From the NCBI GenBank assembly GCA_038501785.1, contig JBAMJR010000154.1, positions 2,473,001 to 2,537,000 of the forward strand: a stretch of DNA of 64,000 nt, in the 5' to 3' direction. The stretch is from Myoxocephalus aenaeus (Eukaryota; Chordata; Actinopteri; Perciformes; Cottidae). This document shows, one piece after another, positions 51,186-61,400 of this stretch (its first letter is position 1; every line of letters begins with the position of its first letter). A model generated the notes under the pieces. The model worked only from the letters and a program-made list of their open reading frames with translations, made no database searches and was not told where the DNA came from. The translations under genes were made by a program, and so were the position numbers.

Positions 51186-53234
51186 AAATGTCTGTTGTAT
51201 TTTTCTCTAGCTTGCAGCTCCTCCAGTAACGATGGTCTTCCAGTCATTTCTAGTGTATGCTCATTGTCAACAGGCCTCAGGTATGATGTTGTTTTTTATG
51301 AGCTTAAATATATCCATTTGACTTTGTTTAAGAAGCATATTTATTGAAGCTTTGTGTGCATTGCAGGGGGAAAAGAGCACCGCCTGCTGCTCTACAAACT
51401 TCACCCAAAAGACCAAAAAACCATGGCAACTCGGATACATCCACATTCCTGGATGTGAGCCCACAGAGCTCCCTGTCATTGCTCGTCGATAATAATGATG
51501 ATGATGATACTGATGATACTGATGATGACATTTTCATCATGGAAATCTCCAGTACCCCCAAGCCCAAAAATCCAGGCTGTGATTTGACTCGAGTGAAGAT
51601 GGAGCAAAGTGATGCTGATGTCGGCATGCTTTTGGAGTGCAACGATGCTGTGGATGACGCCCCGGAGACGAATGTTGCAGGAACGGGCCCTGCAGGGTCT
51701 GCATCTGTGGGAACCAGTTCCTCCCCAGCACCCCCTCCAGGGGTGGCCAGCAGCACCACCCAGACAGAAGGACCCAAAGTGAAGAGTGAAACGAAGGACC
51801 AGATGATTACAGCTGAAGGGGAGGAAAGAGCAGGGCAGAGTACATCCACCATGAGTGGTAGAGAACAGAGTTCAAATGTGGACATCGGTGTCGGTCCTGT
51901 TGAGCAAAGAATACTGAAACATGAGAACAGCGGAGACACTCACAGTGCATGTCAAGGCAACCAGACCTTGCAGAACGGAGTGACTCATCATCTGGATAGT
52001 GACGAAGAGGCGGTACTTCCCTGTGCGAATGCCTTTGATGTGACAGACTCTTCACGTCACTACCCCAGTGTCACTGAGGTACAGGACCAGCAGGACCAGC
52101 TCCTCGAGCTGATGCAGGCTACCGCCGTGGAGAGAGACTCCTTTCAAGAGCAGGTCCATAAACTGAACTGCCAACAGCAAGACATGCAGAGCAGACTGCA
52201 GGATCTGTCTCAGATCAATGTAAAGAAGGAGTGTTCTCACCAGGCCAGCCAGACGGAGGAAACCGAGGCGGGGAAGGACTACAAAGCTCTGTTTGAGAAG
52301 GCCAAACAGAAAGTTGATGAACTGATTAAGGACAAAGAGCTTTTACTGATGTCTACTGAGAACAAGCCTAGTGCTGCCCAATGTGAAGAAAAGGACATTG
52401 ATGAAATTGCACTGCAAGTGGACTGTCTGATGCGAGAACTGGATGACGTAAAAAAGGAGAGGTGTGAACTGCAGACACGGGTCAGTGTTCTCACTGTGTT
52501 TGGAACTTAAAGTTCAAGAACAGTGATACTCAACAAATCCCATAACTCAACAAATATTTTCAAACAACAAATCCAAACATGAATCTAACGGCACTTTATT
52601 TATAGATAGTAATCATAAATAATGAGTTGTGTTGAGGTTGTATGTTTATATATTATCATTGTCTTTTGCACAATTTACTCTCAAAATACATTTGATTTTG
52701 ACCTGCATACCCTCCCTCCTTTACTCTTTTTCTTTTCTCCTGGGGATCTCCTACGCCGACAGTTGGACAGTCTGGAGGAGGAAAGGGCAAACCTGGCATC
52801 CGAGTGTGAAGCGCTCAGGTTGAGCCGGCAGCAGGAGAGGGAAGAGGGAAGCACAACACCCATAAACACTGATTCTACGGATGCAGCGAATTCTTCCCTT
52901 TCAAATTCAAACTCTGATGCACAAAGAAGGTTGGATTGTTGTAAAATCACTCTCCTTTCACGTTGCATGAATTGTCACTGAATTATCGCTATTTCACAAA
53001 GCCATTGAGGAACTTGGCAACCCAGAAGTAAATCTGATTTCTCTTTTCTCTCCTCCCTTCAGTTTGATTGAGCTGAGGCACAACATCGGGCGCCTTCTCT
53101 TGTCCTACGTGCCGGCTCTGGACCTGGGCCAGGTGAATTATCAGTGCAATGTAATTGATGAGATCCTTGAACAGGTTATTTCTGATGTGGAGTCCGTCAA
53201 CCGGGTGGGGAAGATGTACAGAGAAAAAAATTAA
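42124..53234 (+). CDS. morc3: MORC3 chromatin ATPase with CW zinc finger, 19 coding exons
   Basis: This is a nuclear GHKL-type ATPase/CW reader that binds H3K4-methylated chromatin and forms nuclear bodies. Visible parts: GHKL motifs ELIDNAYD (exons 2-3), DNGNGL and YGNGFKSGSMRLGKD (exons 3-4); an S5-like domain with LYLKPRMQIIIRGQ; a CW domain WVQCNDCLQWRKLP...WYCRMNPD..C (exons 11-12); a basic helix in exons 13-14; a SUMO-motif-like acidic stretch after 51480; and C-terminal coiled coils. Exons: 42124-42162, 44792-44864, 45966-46098, 46267-46491, 46802-46954, 47100-47244, 47771-47899, 48000-48119, 48228-48325, 48491-48598, 48705-48833, 49382-49456, 50352-50394, 50564-50644, 50982-51102, 51211-51280, 51367-52480, 52763-52929, 53063-53234. 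All introns are GT-AG and the sum is 3195 bases (1064 aa; human 939), in frame. The extra length is in the large exon 17. Whether it is the morc3a or morc3b paralogue cannot be decided. Confidence 0.95.
42841..43616 (-). mobile_element. Truncated, internally deleted LINE in morc3 intron 1
   Basis: The minus strand encodes a reverse-transcriptase C-terminal region (EEYRYLGVSIDSRLNW, then LRKLRSFNVC..LEMFYQSVVASALYFAIVCWG). It is preceded by a frame resembling the linker upstream of the RT domain (LREGKDSYRRKLEAKLQQNN near 43.5 kb). The RT catalytic core between these is missing, so a deletion joined them. The 3' end carries the CCCCTTGGGGATTAATAAAG tail typical of CR1/L2/Rex-like elements. Confidence 0.75.
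44461..44700. repeat. Possible dispersed repeat upstream of morc3 exon 2
   Basis: The motifs GTGAGGAAAAGGGACTCTAG and GGCCACAGGGGCTGCC resemble interspersed sequence I have seen in fish introns. No boundaries were found and the assignment is weak. Confidence 0.25.
49575..50291 (+). mobile_element. L2-type LINE 3' fragment in morc3 intron 12
   Basis: From about 49593 to the stop at 50070-50072 a continuous frame encodes the C-terminal part of a fish L2-like reverse transcriptase: ISRLDYCNSLLAGLP, LQLIQNAAARLV, LHWLPV..RIRFK, then LFAVLAPQWWNELP. It is followed by a 3' UTR ending in GTAAGTCGCTTTGGATAAAA and an ATGTAATGTAATG tail. The frame has no internal stop, so insertion may be recent. It is 5'-truncated; a 12-bp unit GGTCCAGGCTCT is duplicated at the left end. 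Confidence 0.85.
51108..51182. repeat. (GT)37 microsatellite in morc3 intron 15
   Basis: The tract starts within 5 bases of the exon 15 donor (GTAAGG at 51103) and fills most of this 108-bp intron. Confidence 0.97.
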
Positions 53235-53421
53235 TAAACAACTCATACGATCATGGAATGAAGAATTGTACTCAACCTATAAATAATGACTACAGACTTT
53301 TATGATCATTTGAGATGAAAGTGTATTATGTTATTCTGTTTTTGTATTGTTACACAGTAAATGCAACACTATGAAAACTGCTATAAAATACAGATACATC
53401 AATACAACCACAATGTACATT

Positions 53422-53801
53422 AATAAATGTTACAGGCCATTCACTTTGCAGGTGAGATTGTGGGTGGAATCATAGAAGCCCAATGCTTTGTTTTCCACAA
53501 AAATAGGCTCTGTATCTGATTTTGTTTCTGTTTTACACTGAAAGCTACCTGTTTTCTCTTTGATATAAATTAAAGCATATTGTATGTTTTCTATTAAATA
53601 TATTTTTATATTTCCTGTCTTTGCTCTGCGAGGAAAAGCTCTATGGAACATTATCATTGGTGTCCTGGTGAACCTTCTAGACTTCCAGTACATTTCTGAG
53701 TGACACAAACTGAAACTTACCTGAAAAGGCTGTGCTGCTTGTTTGAGCAATGTAAGCAACCATGATCATAGGTGTACGAATGTATCTTTTATTTAAATAA
53801 A
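53422..53801 (+). terminator. morc3: Candidate morc3 polyadenylation signals
   Basis: AATAAA occurs at 53422-53427, about 190 bp after the stop codon, and again at 53796-53801. Which is used cannot be told from sequence alone. Confidence 0.4.
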
Positions 53802-54966
53802 AATATTAACACCACAGTGTAAAAATACTCTCTTCCAAGTAAAAGTCCTACATCCAAAATATTGCTGAAGTTAAACTACAAAGGTTTTTGCATAATCCCT
53901 TAAATGCCCAAACAGAAATGTTGTATTGATGCATTATTGTTTAAGCATCATGAATACTGCAGCTGGTAAAGGTGGAGCTCATCTGGACTACTTAACACAC
54001 TTCATGTCATAATCTATAATAATAATAATACATCACAATGTATCAGTTGTTTTATAATAAATACTGATAATACTTGGAAAGTAAATAGCAAAAAAGTTGA
54101 AAAACATGTAGTGGGACACAGATCAATATTAGCTTCCAAGAGGTAGTCTAGTGGAGTAGAAGTATACAATGGAAATAATCAACTAAAGTCCAAGTACCTC
54201 AAAGTTTCAAGTACAGTACTTGAGTAAATATACTTGGTTTCATTACACCACCGACCGTGATAGAGGACTCAATCAGCATTTTGTACCTGCAGGCTAATAC
54301 TTCCCCCCCTGAACGATACATTATCTTCACACAGAAACTATAAGTGTCAGATTATGATTTTGAGGTTTATAAATCACACTGTGTGGGGTATGACATGGAG
54401 ATGTGTATATAATGTTGAGCTTTATTTATTTAGGGAGGCTCATCTCTTTGCTTGGCCAGAGAGAACAAATTGGATGTATTCGGGATTGCAAGTTGAACAG
54501 ACACAAAGTAACACATAGACATACAAAACCGTTTATGCTGATTTTAGATCTCATTAAAGACCATTGTACGTTTTTGTGTAACACACTGGTGAGTGTGACC
54601 TTTTGTCTTAACGCTCTGGTTATGTGTTCAATGGTAGTGGCATCAGCAGGAGCATACATGAGCTCTCAGTATCCTGTGTAATAAAATACCAGCTTCCTAG
54701 TTCAATACGACTTTGGAGGTGCTCAGAATGAAATACGGTGGGGTTGACATGCGGAAGACCAAATTTACATCACATTTGACAGAAAACTGAAATTAGTTTA
54801 TTAATTATTCATTTTAAAACGTCTCTAATGATACACATGAAACTGTCAGCTCAATTAGAATCGCATAAACTATATTACAGGTTAATACGTGAAAAAGATA
54901 TCTACATTAATAATACACCTCACGGTAAAGACAGACAGACAGACTCCTCCCTCTCCGCGTTCTCGT

Positions 54967-55047
54967 CCAATCACTGCAGCCTATACGACCGGAAGTTTGG
55001 AACGAATTGTACGCGGGAAATTACTCTTCAGCTGGTCAACAGGGGAG
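54967..55047 (+). promoter_or_regulatory. chaf1b: chaf1b promoter: CCAAT, ETS and E2F sites, then untranslated exon
   Basis: Within 54 bp lie CCAAT (54967-54971), CCGGAAGT, an ETS site (54989-54996), and GCGGGAAA, a perfect E2F half consensus (55013-55020). Just after, GGGGAG|GTAAGA gives a good donor (last exon base 55047), and an acceptor TTTTTCCCTCCTGAG ends at 55440, before the ATG-bearing exon. The set fits a TATA-less S-phase promoter, which suits a replication-coupled histone chaperone. Binding itself is inferred. Confidence 0.65.
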
Positions 55048-55457
55048 GTAAGACACTATAATTTACCTCGAAGGAGCTTCAGTTCCAACAATAAACAGAT
55101 ATGAGTCTGTTGTATGTGTAACGAAGATGTGTGTCAGCAAACAACAGCTCTTGTCGAGTTACAAGTTTACCCAGTTTTGTCATTGTAGCCACACTTCCTC
55201 CCAGCAGACCCGCGAAATGAGTTGCTAACGGTGCTAGCTAGTTGTAGCATTAACTTCCAGTGACTTATGTGGCCAAAGTACGTCGTTTTATCAAATTTCC
55301 TATTGGAGCTTTCCACACGGGCTCTCTGTTGTCCAGCATGAGGAGATAACAGTCTGTGTTGCGTTAGCTGCTCGCTAATATCGGTCCATTGGAAACTGTC
55401 GGGAGTAACGTTGTCACATTGCACGCTTTTTCCCTCCTGAGGTGTCGGATATAAACA

Positions 55458-58400
55458 ATGAAGGTGGTAACGTGTGAGATCGCGTGGCACAACAAGGAGC
55501 CGGTCTACAGTCTGGACTTCCAGCACAGCCCCGATGGACGCATTCATCGGCTGGCCACAGCTGGAGTGGACACTACAGTCAGGGTGAGTGGAGGTGGATG
55601 GACATGGCCAATGCAGTCATGAACCAACGGTTCTGTGTGAAAACATAGGTGTCAGACCAAGAATCTTTTTAATGACCATGTGATGTAACCTCAATATGTG
55701 CATATGAATTTGTCAAGGAAAGGCACAGTGTCATACTACACAAGGGAAAGTGATAGCGTGTGTCAATTATTGGATGCCTGGAAGAACTCAGTTCAACAAC
55801 TTCTCTCGTTCTCTAAATGTATTTACTAAATGATCACAAGCAAAGTAGTGAGCGCTGCAATTGCAAAAGCAGTGAGTGGTACAGCCAACACGCAGGTTGG
55901 GCAAAGAACAACTGCCCCACCACGGAAGTGGGGCCTTTCATGCACAGTTTATCGTCACAGGTTCGTCTCGCCTCGTCCTCACATCTGATTCGCTCTATCC
56001 TGTCCAGAGGAGGAGAATCCCGTGTTCTCATCTTTTCTCACAAGACTGGAACGTGCAACGACCAGTCTGCTTCCATAATGTCAATATACTGATAAACAGT
56101 TGTGGGTGTTGAAGTGCGCAGGCGTGTGACTAACTTCCCTTGGGAACTGGACATTTCGTAGACACAACAGCTGCATAGCTGTGTTATACTGACCTCGCTA
56201 ACCTGAACTTTAATAGACATGAAGAGAAATACAATGAAGAATATCTACAGAATATAAGGATTTATATTATCAAAAGCAAACGTCATCTGACTGTACAAAC
56301 TAACTTTATTATATTAAATGCTCTATGGACAATTGTGCAGGCCCAAAGAAGTGAGATTCACGCTTTCTGTTGAAGAGATCGTTGTTTTTTAAATAATTTT
56401 ACAATTTCATATTGACATCCTTAATAGGATATTTGGGGGGATTTTTCCAGGTCCTCAAATAGGTGAATGTGTCACTCTAATGCTTATTTCAGTAATCAGA
56501 TGTATCTAAACCTGTTGGTTCTACAAAATGTGTCCTACCAAACATACACCAATGGGTATAATACAGAGCAATGGAAACGTTTTTTTATTTTTATTAATAC
56601 AAATACACCATGTTTAAATAACATTTTAATGAAATTTCCGTTTACCTTTTAAACAAGTCTCCTGTTTTAAACTTGAATAACTTCCAAATCACAGATGTTT
56701 ACAAAATATTACATTGAGTAAAAGTAGGTAGGACAATAGTGTAACCTACAGCTGTAGAAGGCCACAGCTGATTTACAGAGTGTGTGTTTAATGACTTTTT
56801 GACCTGGTGTTGATGCAGTTGTGGCGGGTGGACAGCGGCCCAGACGGGAAAGCAGTGGTGGAGTTTCTTTCTAATCTGGCTAGACATACCAAGGCCGTCA
56901 ACGTAGTGCGCTTTAGCCCCAATGGAGAGATGCTTGCCTCAGGAGGAGACGGTATGTCACACATTGTAGTAGTACACGTATGTCAGATGAAATATGTCAT
57001 TATCTGAAATGCACTGATGGTGTTAATCTCAAAACTGAACAGATGTTTTAAATACAATGGCCTTTTATAATCGTGATTTTTTTTTATTTGGTACAGATGC
57101 GGCAATTCTGCTGTGGAAGCTCAATGACTCAAAGGAGCCTGAGCCGGCACCTATGTTCCAGGAGGAGGAAGATGCTCAGCTGAACAAGGAGAGCTGGTCT
57201 GTGGTCAAGACTTTAAGGTACGCAGCTGTCAAAAGCACTGGGTTGGCACTGTTCAGGGTCTAAAACGGTCATTGTTTCTCTGTATATAATAGAGAATAAA
57301 AAATAATCACATATGCAGAAGCAGTGTCCGATCTACTGTAGATTTGTATTTAGGTAATGCTAATTTTCCAACACCAGTTTTGATTGACATTTGATAAATA
57401 TAAGGTATTAAAACCTGACTTACTTTTGCCGTAATCCAGTTCAGTGTTCCCAGGTAGCACATTGCGTTGTGGGGAGTTAACACAAGTCTATGATACATAC
57501 ACGGTTTGTTCAGAAAGATACTCTTCACAAATTAACTCCACTCTGAAGCATGAATGCATTCGGCAGACATAAACTGCTCTCGTTAGGCTATTAAAGAACT
57601 ACATGCAAGTACAAACAAAGAGGCTGTGAAGGCGTGATGACGTTTGGTCATGTAGCTACTTGTTAGCAACCACCTTTTTTTTAAGACACGTAAAAGCTTA
57701 AAAATATACAAGAGGGGTATTTACTGACGTATTTTATATTGTTGAACAAAATGTTAAAATCTCTTCTGCTTGCTTGCTTCTAACCACAGACCGTATTTCA
57801 TGCAACTAACCAAAAACAAACACCCATTTACTTCGAGCCGAGGGAACTGGAAGAGCAAAAATGCAAACTCGTGTCTAGGTTTAAGGACTCCTGCAGCGCT
57901 TTTTTTTTTCTTTTTTCTTTTTATACGACCAGATCAAATGATCCCCAGATTGATAATATTTCTGCCCTCTATTATAAACCACGAGCTAGGTTTTTTTTGT
58001 ACGCGTATCAATGTCTTGCTCAGCACTTAAAATCACTAAGATTAGACAACATTTCCGAATTATAAGAGAACCATTACTTTATTATAAATACAATTGAATT
58101 AGTTTGTGAGCTACTTGTTTATTCCAATTTGCAATTTTCTATCTGATTGGTGTAAATGTGTAGCAATAGTGTGATTTTTACAAAGACATTTCTTCTTTGA
58201 CCTTTCTTCAGGGGACACATAGAGGATGTGTATGACATCTGCTGGACACGGGATGGAAACTTCATGGTGTCTGGGTCTGTTGATAACACAGCTATTATGT
58301 GGGACATCAACAAAGGTTTGCTTAGACTCAGATATGTGTATTCCATTCAGTTTCATTTGTTCTATTTGTATTTTAGTAATATGAATCCACGGCATACTTT

Positions 58401-61400
58401 AAAATAGATAAGAGAATATCTTATTTTGAATTGATCATGTTGGTTTCAACTGTTTTTGTGTTTAGGACAGAAGCTGTGCATCTTGAATGACCATAAGAGC
58501 TACGTGCAGGGGGTGACCTGGGATCCTCTGGGGCAATATGTCGCCACTCTCAGCTGTGACAGGTAGAAAAACAGAGATTCCGACAATGGTCATCCCTCAT
58601 GGGCCCATGGTGGATCTCCTCTTCATCAAATGAATGAATTTGCTTCATACTTAAGATGCGTTTCCCTCCCCTTTTTAGAGTGATGCGTGTGTACAGCACT
58701 CACACCAAAAAGAAAGCCTTCTGTATCAGTAAAATGAGCTCTGGGCCACTTGCAGAAGGAGAGGTCAGTAGAAATGTTGCTTTTAACTACTCTGGTCAAT
58801 TGAGTCGCTCTGTATTTCTAAATGTGACTACGATTCTGAATTTGTATTTATATATTTGGTCTTGTTTTTAACTTTCCTACATATACCCACCCCACGCTCT
58901 ATCACAAACATAACTATATACACAGTATATTTGAACCAAGGGAGCTTACAATTCTACTATTTCAATCAGGAAGATGAAAAGCATGAAATGTTAGTCAAAT
59001 AAAATCTGCTCACACTGGGGTTATATATTCGATCCATTTATTCCAAATTTGATGAAATATGTTGTTTTGGATCCTCAGAGAATAATGCAATCTTTCCATT
59101 TTACATGTTTCCAAAAATCATTCCATACTTATCTTGCATTTTAGGTGATACTGATTTAGTTTCATAAAATGTTCTTTATTATACAAGGTGCTTTCTTTAT
59201 TAGCTTGAACAAGTGCATTTTACAATCTAAAGATGGACCCTTTTGCCTTTAGAACTGAAGTCTGATTTCAGGATTTTGTAAAACTCCCATTCTGCACTTG
59301 TTGGTCAGCTGGTCTGCACTTCTGATTGAGATAATATTTCTTTTGAGGTGTCTGGAAAAAATAATTCTGCTCTAGGCCACATGTGTTTTGCGAAGACTGA
59401 AAGCTGTGTCCTGCACTTTTGTGTGTAAATGAGAGATGGGTTGTAAATCCTTGCTTTATCCATGATTAAAATATTGTATCTCCTCTGTTGGGAAGAAATT
59501 CTGTATCGTAGGCACACAATCTGAAAAGATTGAACATGTTCTTGATTCCACATCCTTTTTAATGAGATTTGTCTGGGGATTTTTTATCACTTCCTGTTGG
59601 GCTGCAATAATTATTATCAGCAAGTAGAAGAACATTTGTAGTTATTCCAAATTCTTATTCCTTAACTTCTTCTGTTTAGTCATGTATCTTTTTAGAATTA
59701 GCCAATTTTACCTTTTGCATGTAACATTTTAGGATTCTTTTTAAATGAAACCAGCTCTCTGTTCTCACTTATGCTCCTGTTCTGTTGACCGAGACATATT
59801 TGTCTTCCCTACTTGGTCTTAAATTATTAATCTGCCCTTGTGCCAAGTGAGGTAGACGTGTAACACTCTCTGTGCTGCATTTCTCTTTATCGTTGCAGGT
59901 CAAGCAGTACCGAATGTTCCACGATGACAGCATGAGGTCGTTTTTCCGACGGCTTTCATTCACACCTGATGGGTCTTTCTTGCTCGCCCCAGGTACCTAC
60001 GCTCAAAGTGTGGCTTTTACCCGCTGTTTATCTGACAACATTTTATTGTTTTAGTTGAGATCATTTATATAATCTAATATCTATCTTCTGTTGTCACCCT
60101 TTGTAACCTCAGCTGGGTGTGTGGAGCTTGGAGAGAATGTCATAAATACCACCTACATCTTTTCCAGGAAGAGCCTCAAGAGGTAACTTGTATGACATGC
60201 TGTGCCATATCTGTTTATTTTTTATTTTTTTAGAGTAATTTCTGGCTGTAGTAATTCCGGTAACTGATATACAACTGTGTTTTAGGCCTATTGCCCACTT
60301 GCCGTGTCCAAGTAAAGCTACTCTGGCTGTGCGCTGCTGCCCCATCTACTTTGAACTGAGGACCAAGACGGAAGAAGGCAAGAACATTCGCACCATTAGT
60401 TAACAGACAACAATGATAATGAAGCCCTCCCTTTTTTTTTTTTATTGTCTACACCGTTTGTTTTACCATTTCTCCTCTGCAGACGGTTCAATCCAGGTTC
60501 TCCCCAACGTATTGCAGTTGCCGTACCGCATGGTGTTTGCTGTGGCATCTGAGGACTCCGTCTTTTTGTATGACACGCAGCAGACGATTCCTTTCGGCCT
60601 GGTGTCTAACATCCATTACCACACACTCAGTGATCTTACATGGTAAACTACGGCTAACTTCTGTTCTCTGCTTTTGTAGTGCTTTGTCTTATAGCAAAGC
60701 ACGCTTTCGAATAGTCATCTGTGGGAATGAATTATGGTGGATGTCGTGGACCTCAGTGAAAATAGTTTTTATTTGTAATTTATATTCATTTATATACATA
60801 TACGCATTACAAACTGAACAATTGGTGAGAATATACTATTGCATTTGGAAAATAAAATGCAGCCTAAATTGTGTGAAATATAATGTTCTCCCACACGACG
60901 TAACTGCAGCGTGCTGTCTGCCTCTCCCACCACCGAAGAAAAACGTTCTACTCCGCTGAGTCCCTTTTACGCTGGGAGGCACGCTGCGCTAAACTAGCTC
61001 ACCAGGAAAACCAAGAGCCGCACGCACTACAAACTATCCCCACAGCAGTTAGGCAGTTACACCCTACTGATTCAAACGGGGCTAAAGCAATCACCACTGT
61101 GATTGGTACATTTATACCCACGGATATGAGACTACTCTGTAATGTAAAACGCAGGCTTTACGAACATGCTTAATGTAATTAAGCTCCGTTGCTCTACTCC
61201 TTCCCGAGTCCGTTTAGCGAGCTAATGTAACTATTCCTGTGACTACTGACAATGTCAGGAATATAGGTAATGCTGCTGGACCCTAGCCACAGATGGGATG
61301 CTTTGCCCATGTCAATAATCCAGCATCTCAGAAAGCAAAGGCAGTGCAGCAGAGCTGTCGCCTCCCAGCAAAAATCAGAGAGATTAAGAAGTCTTGAACC

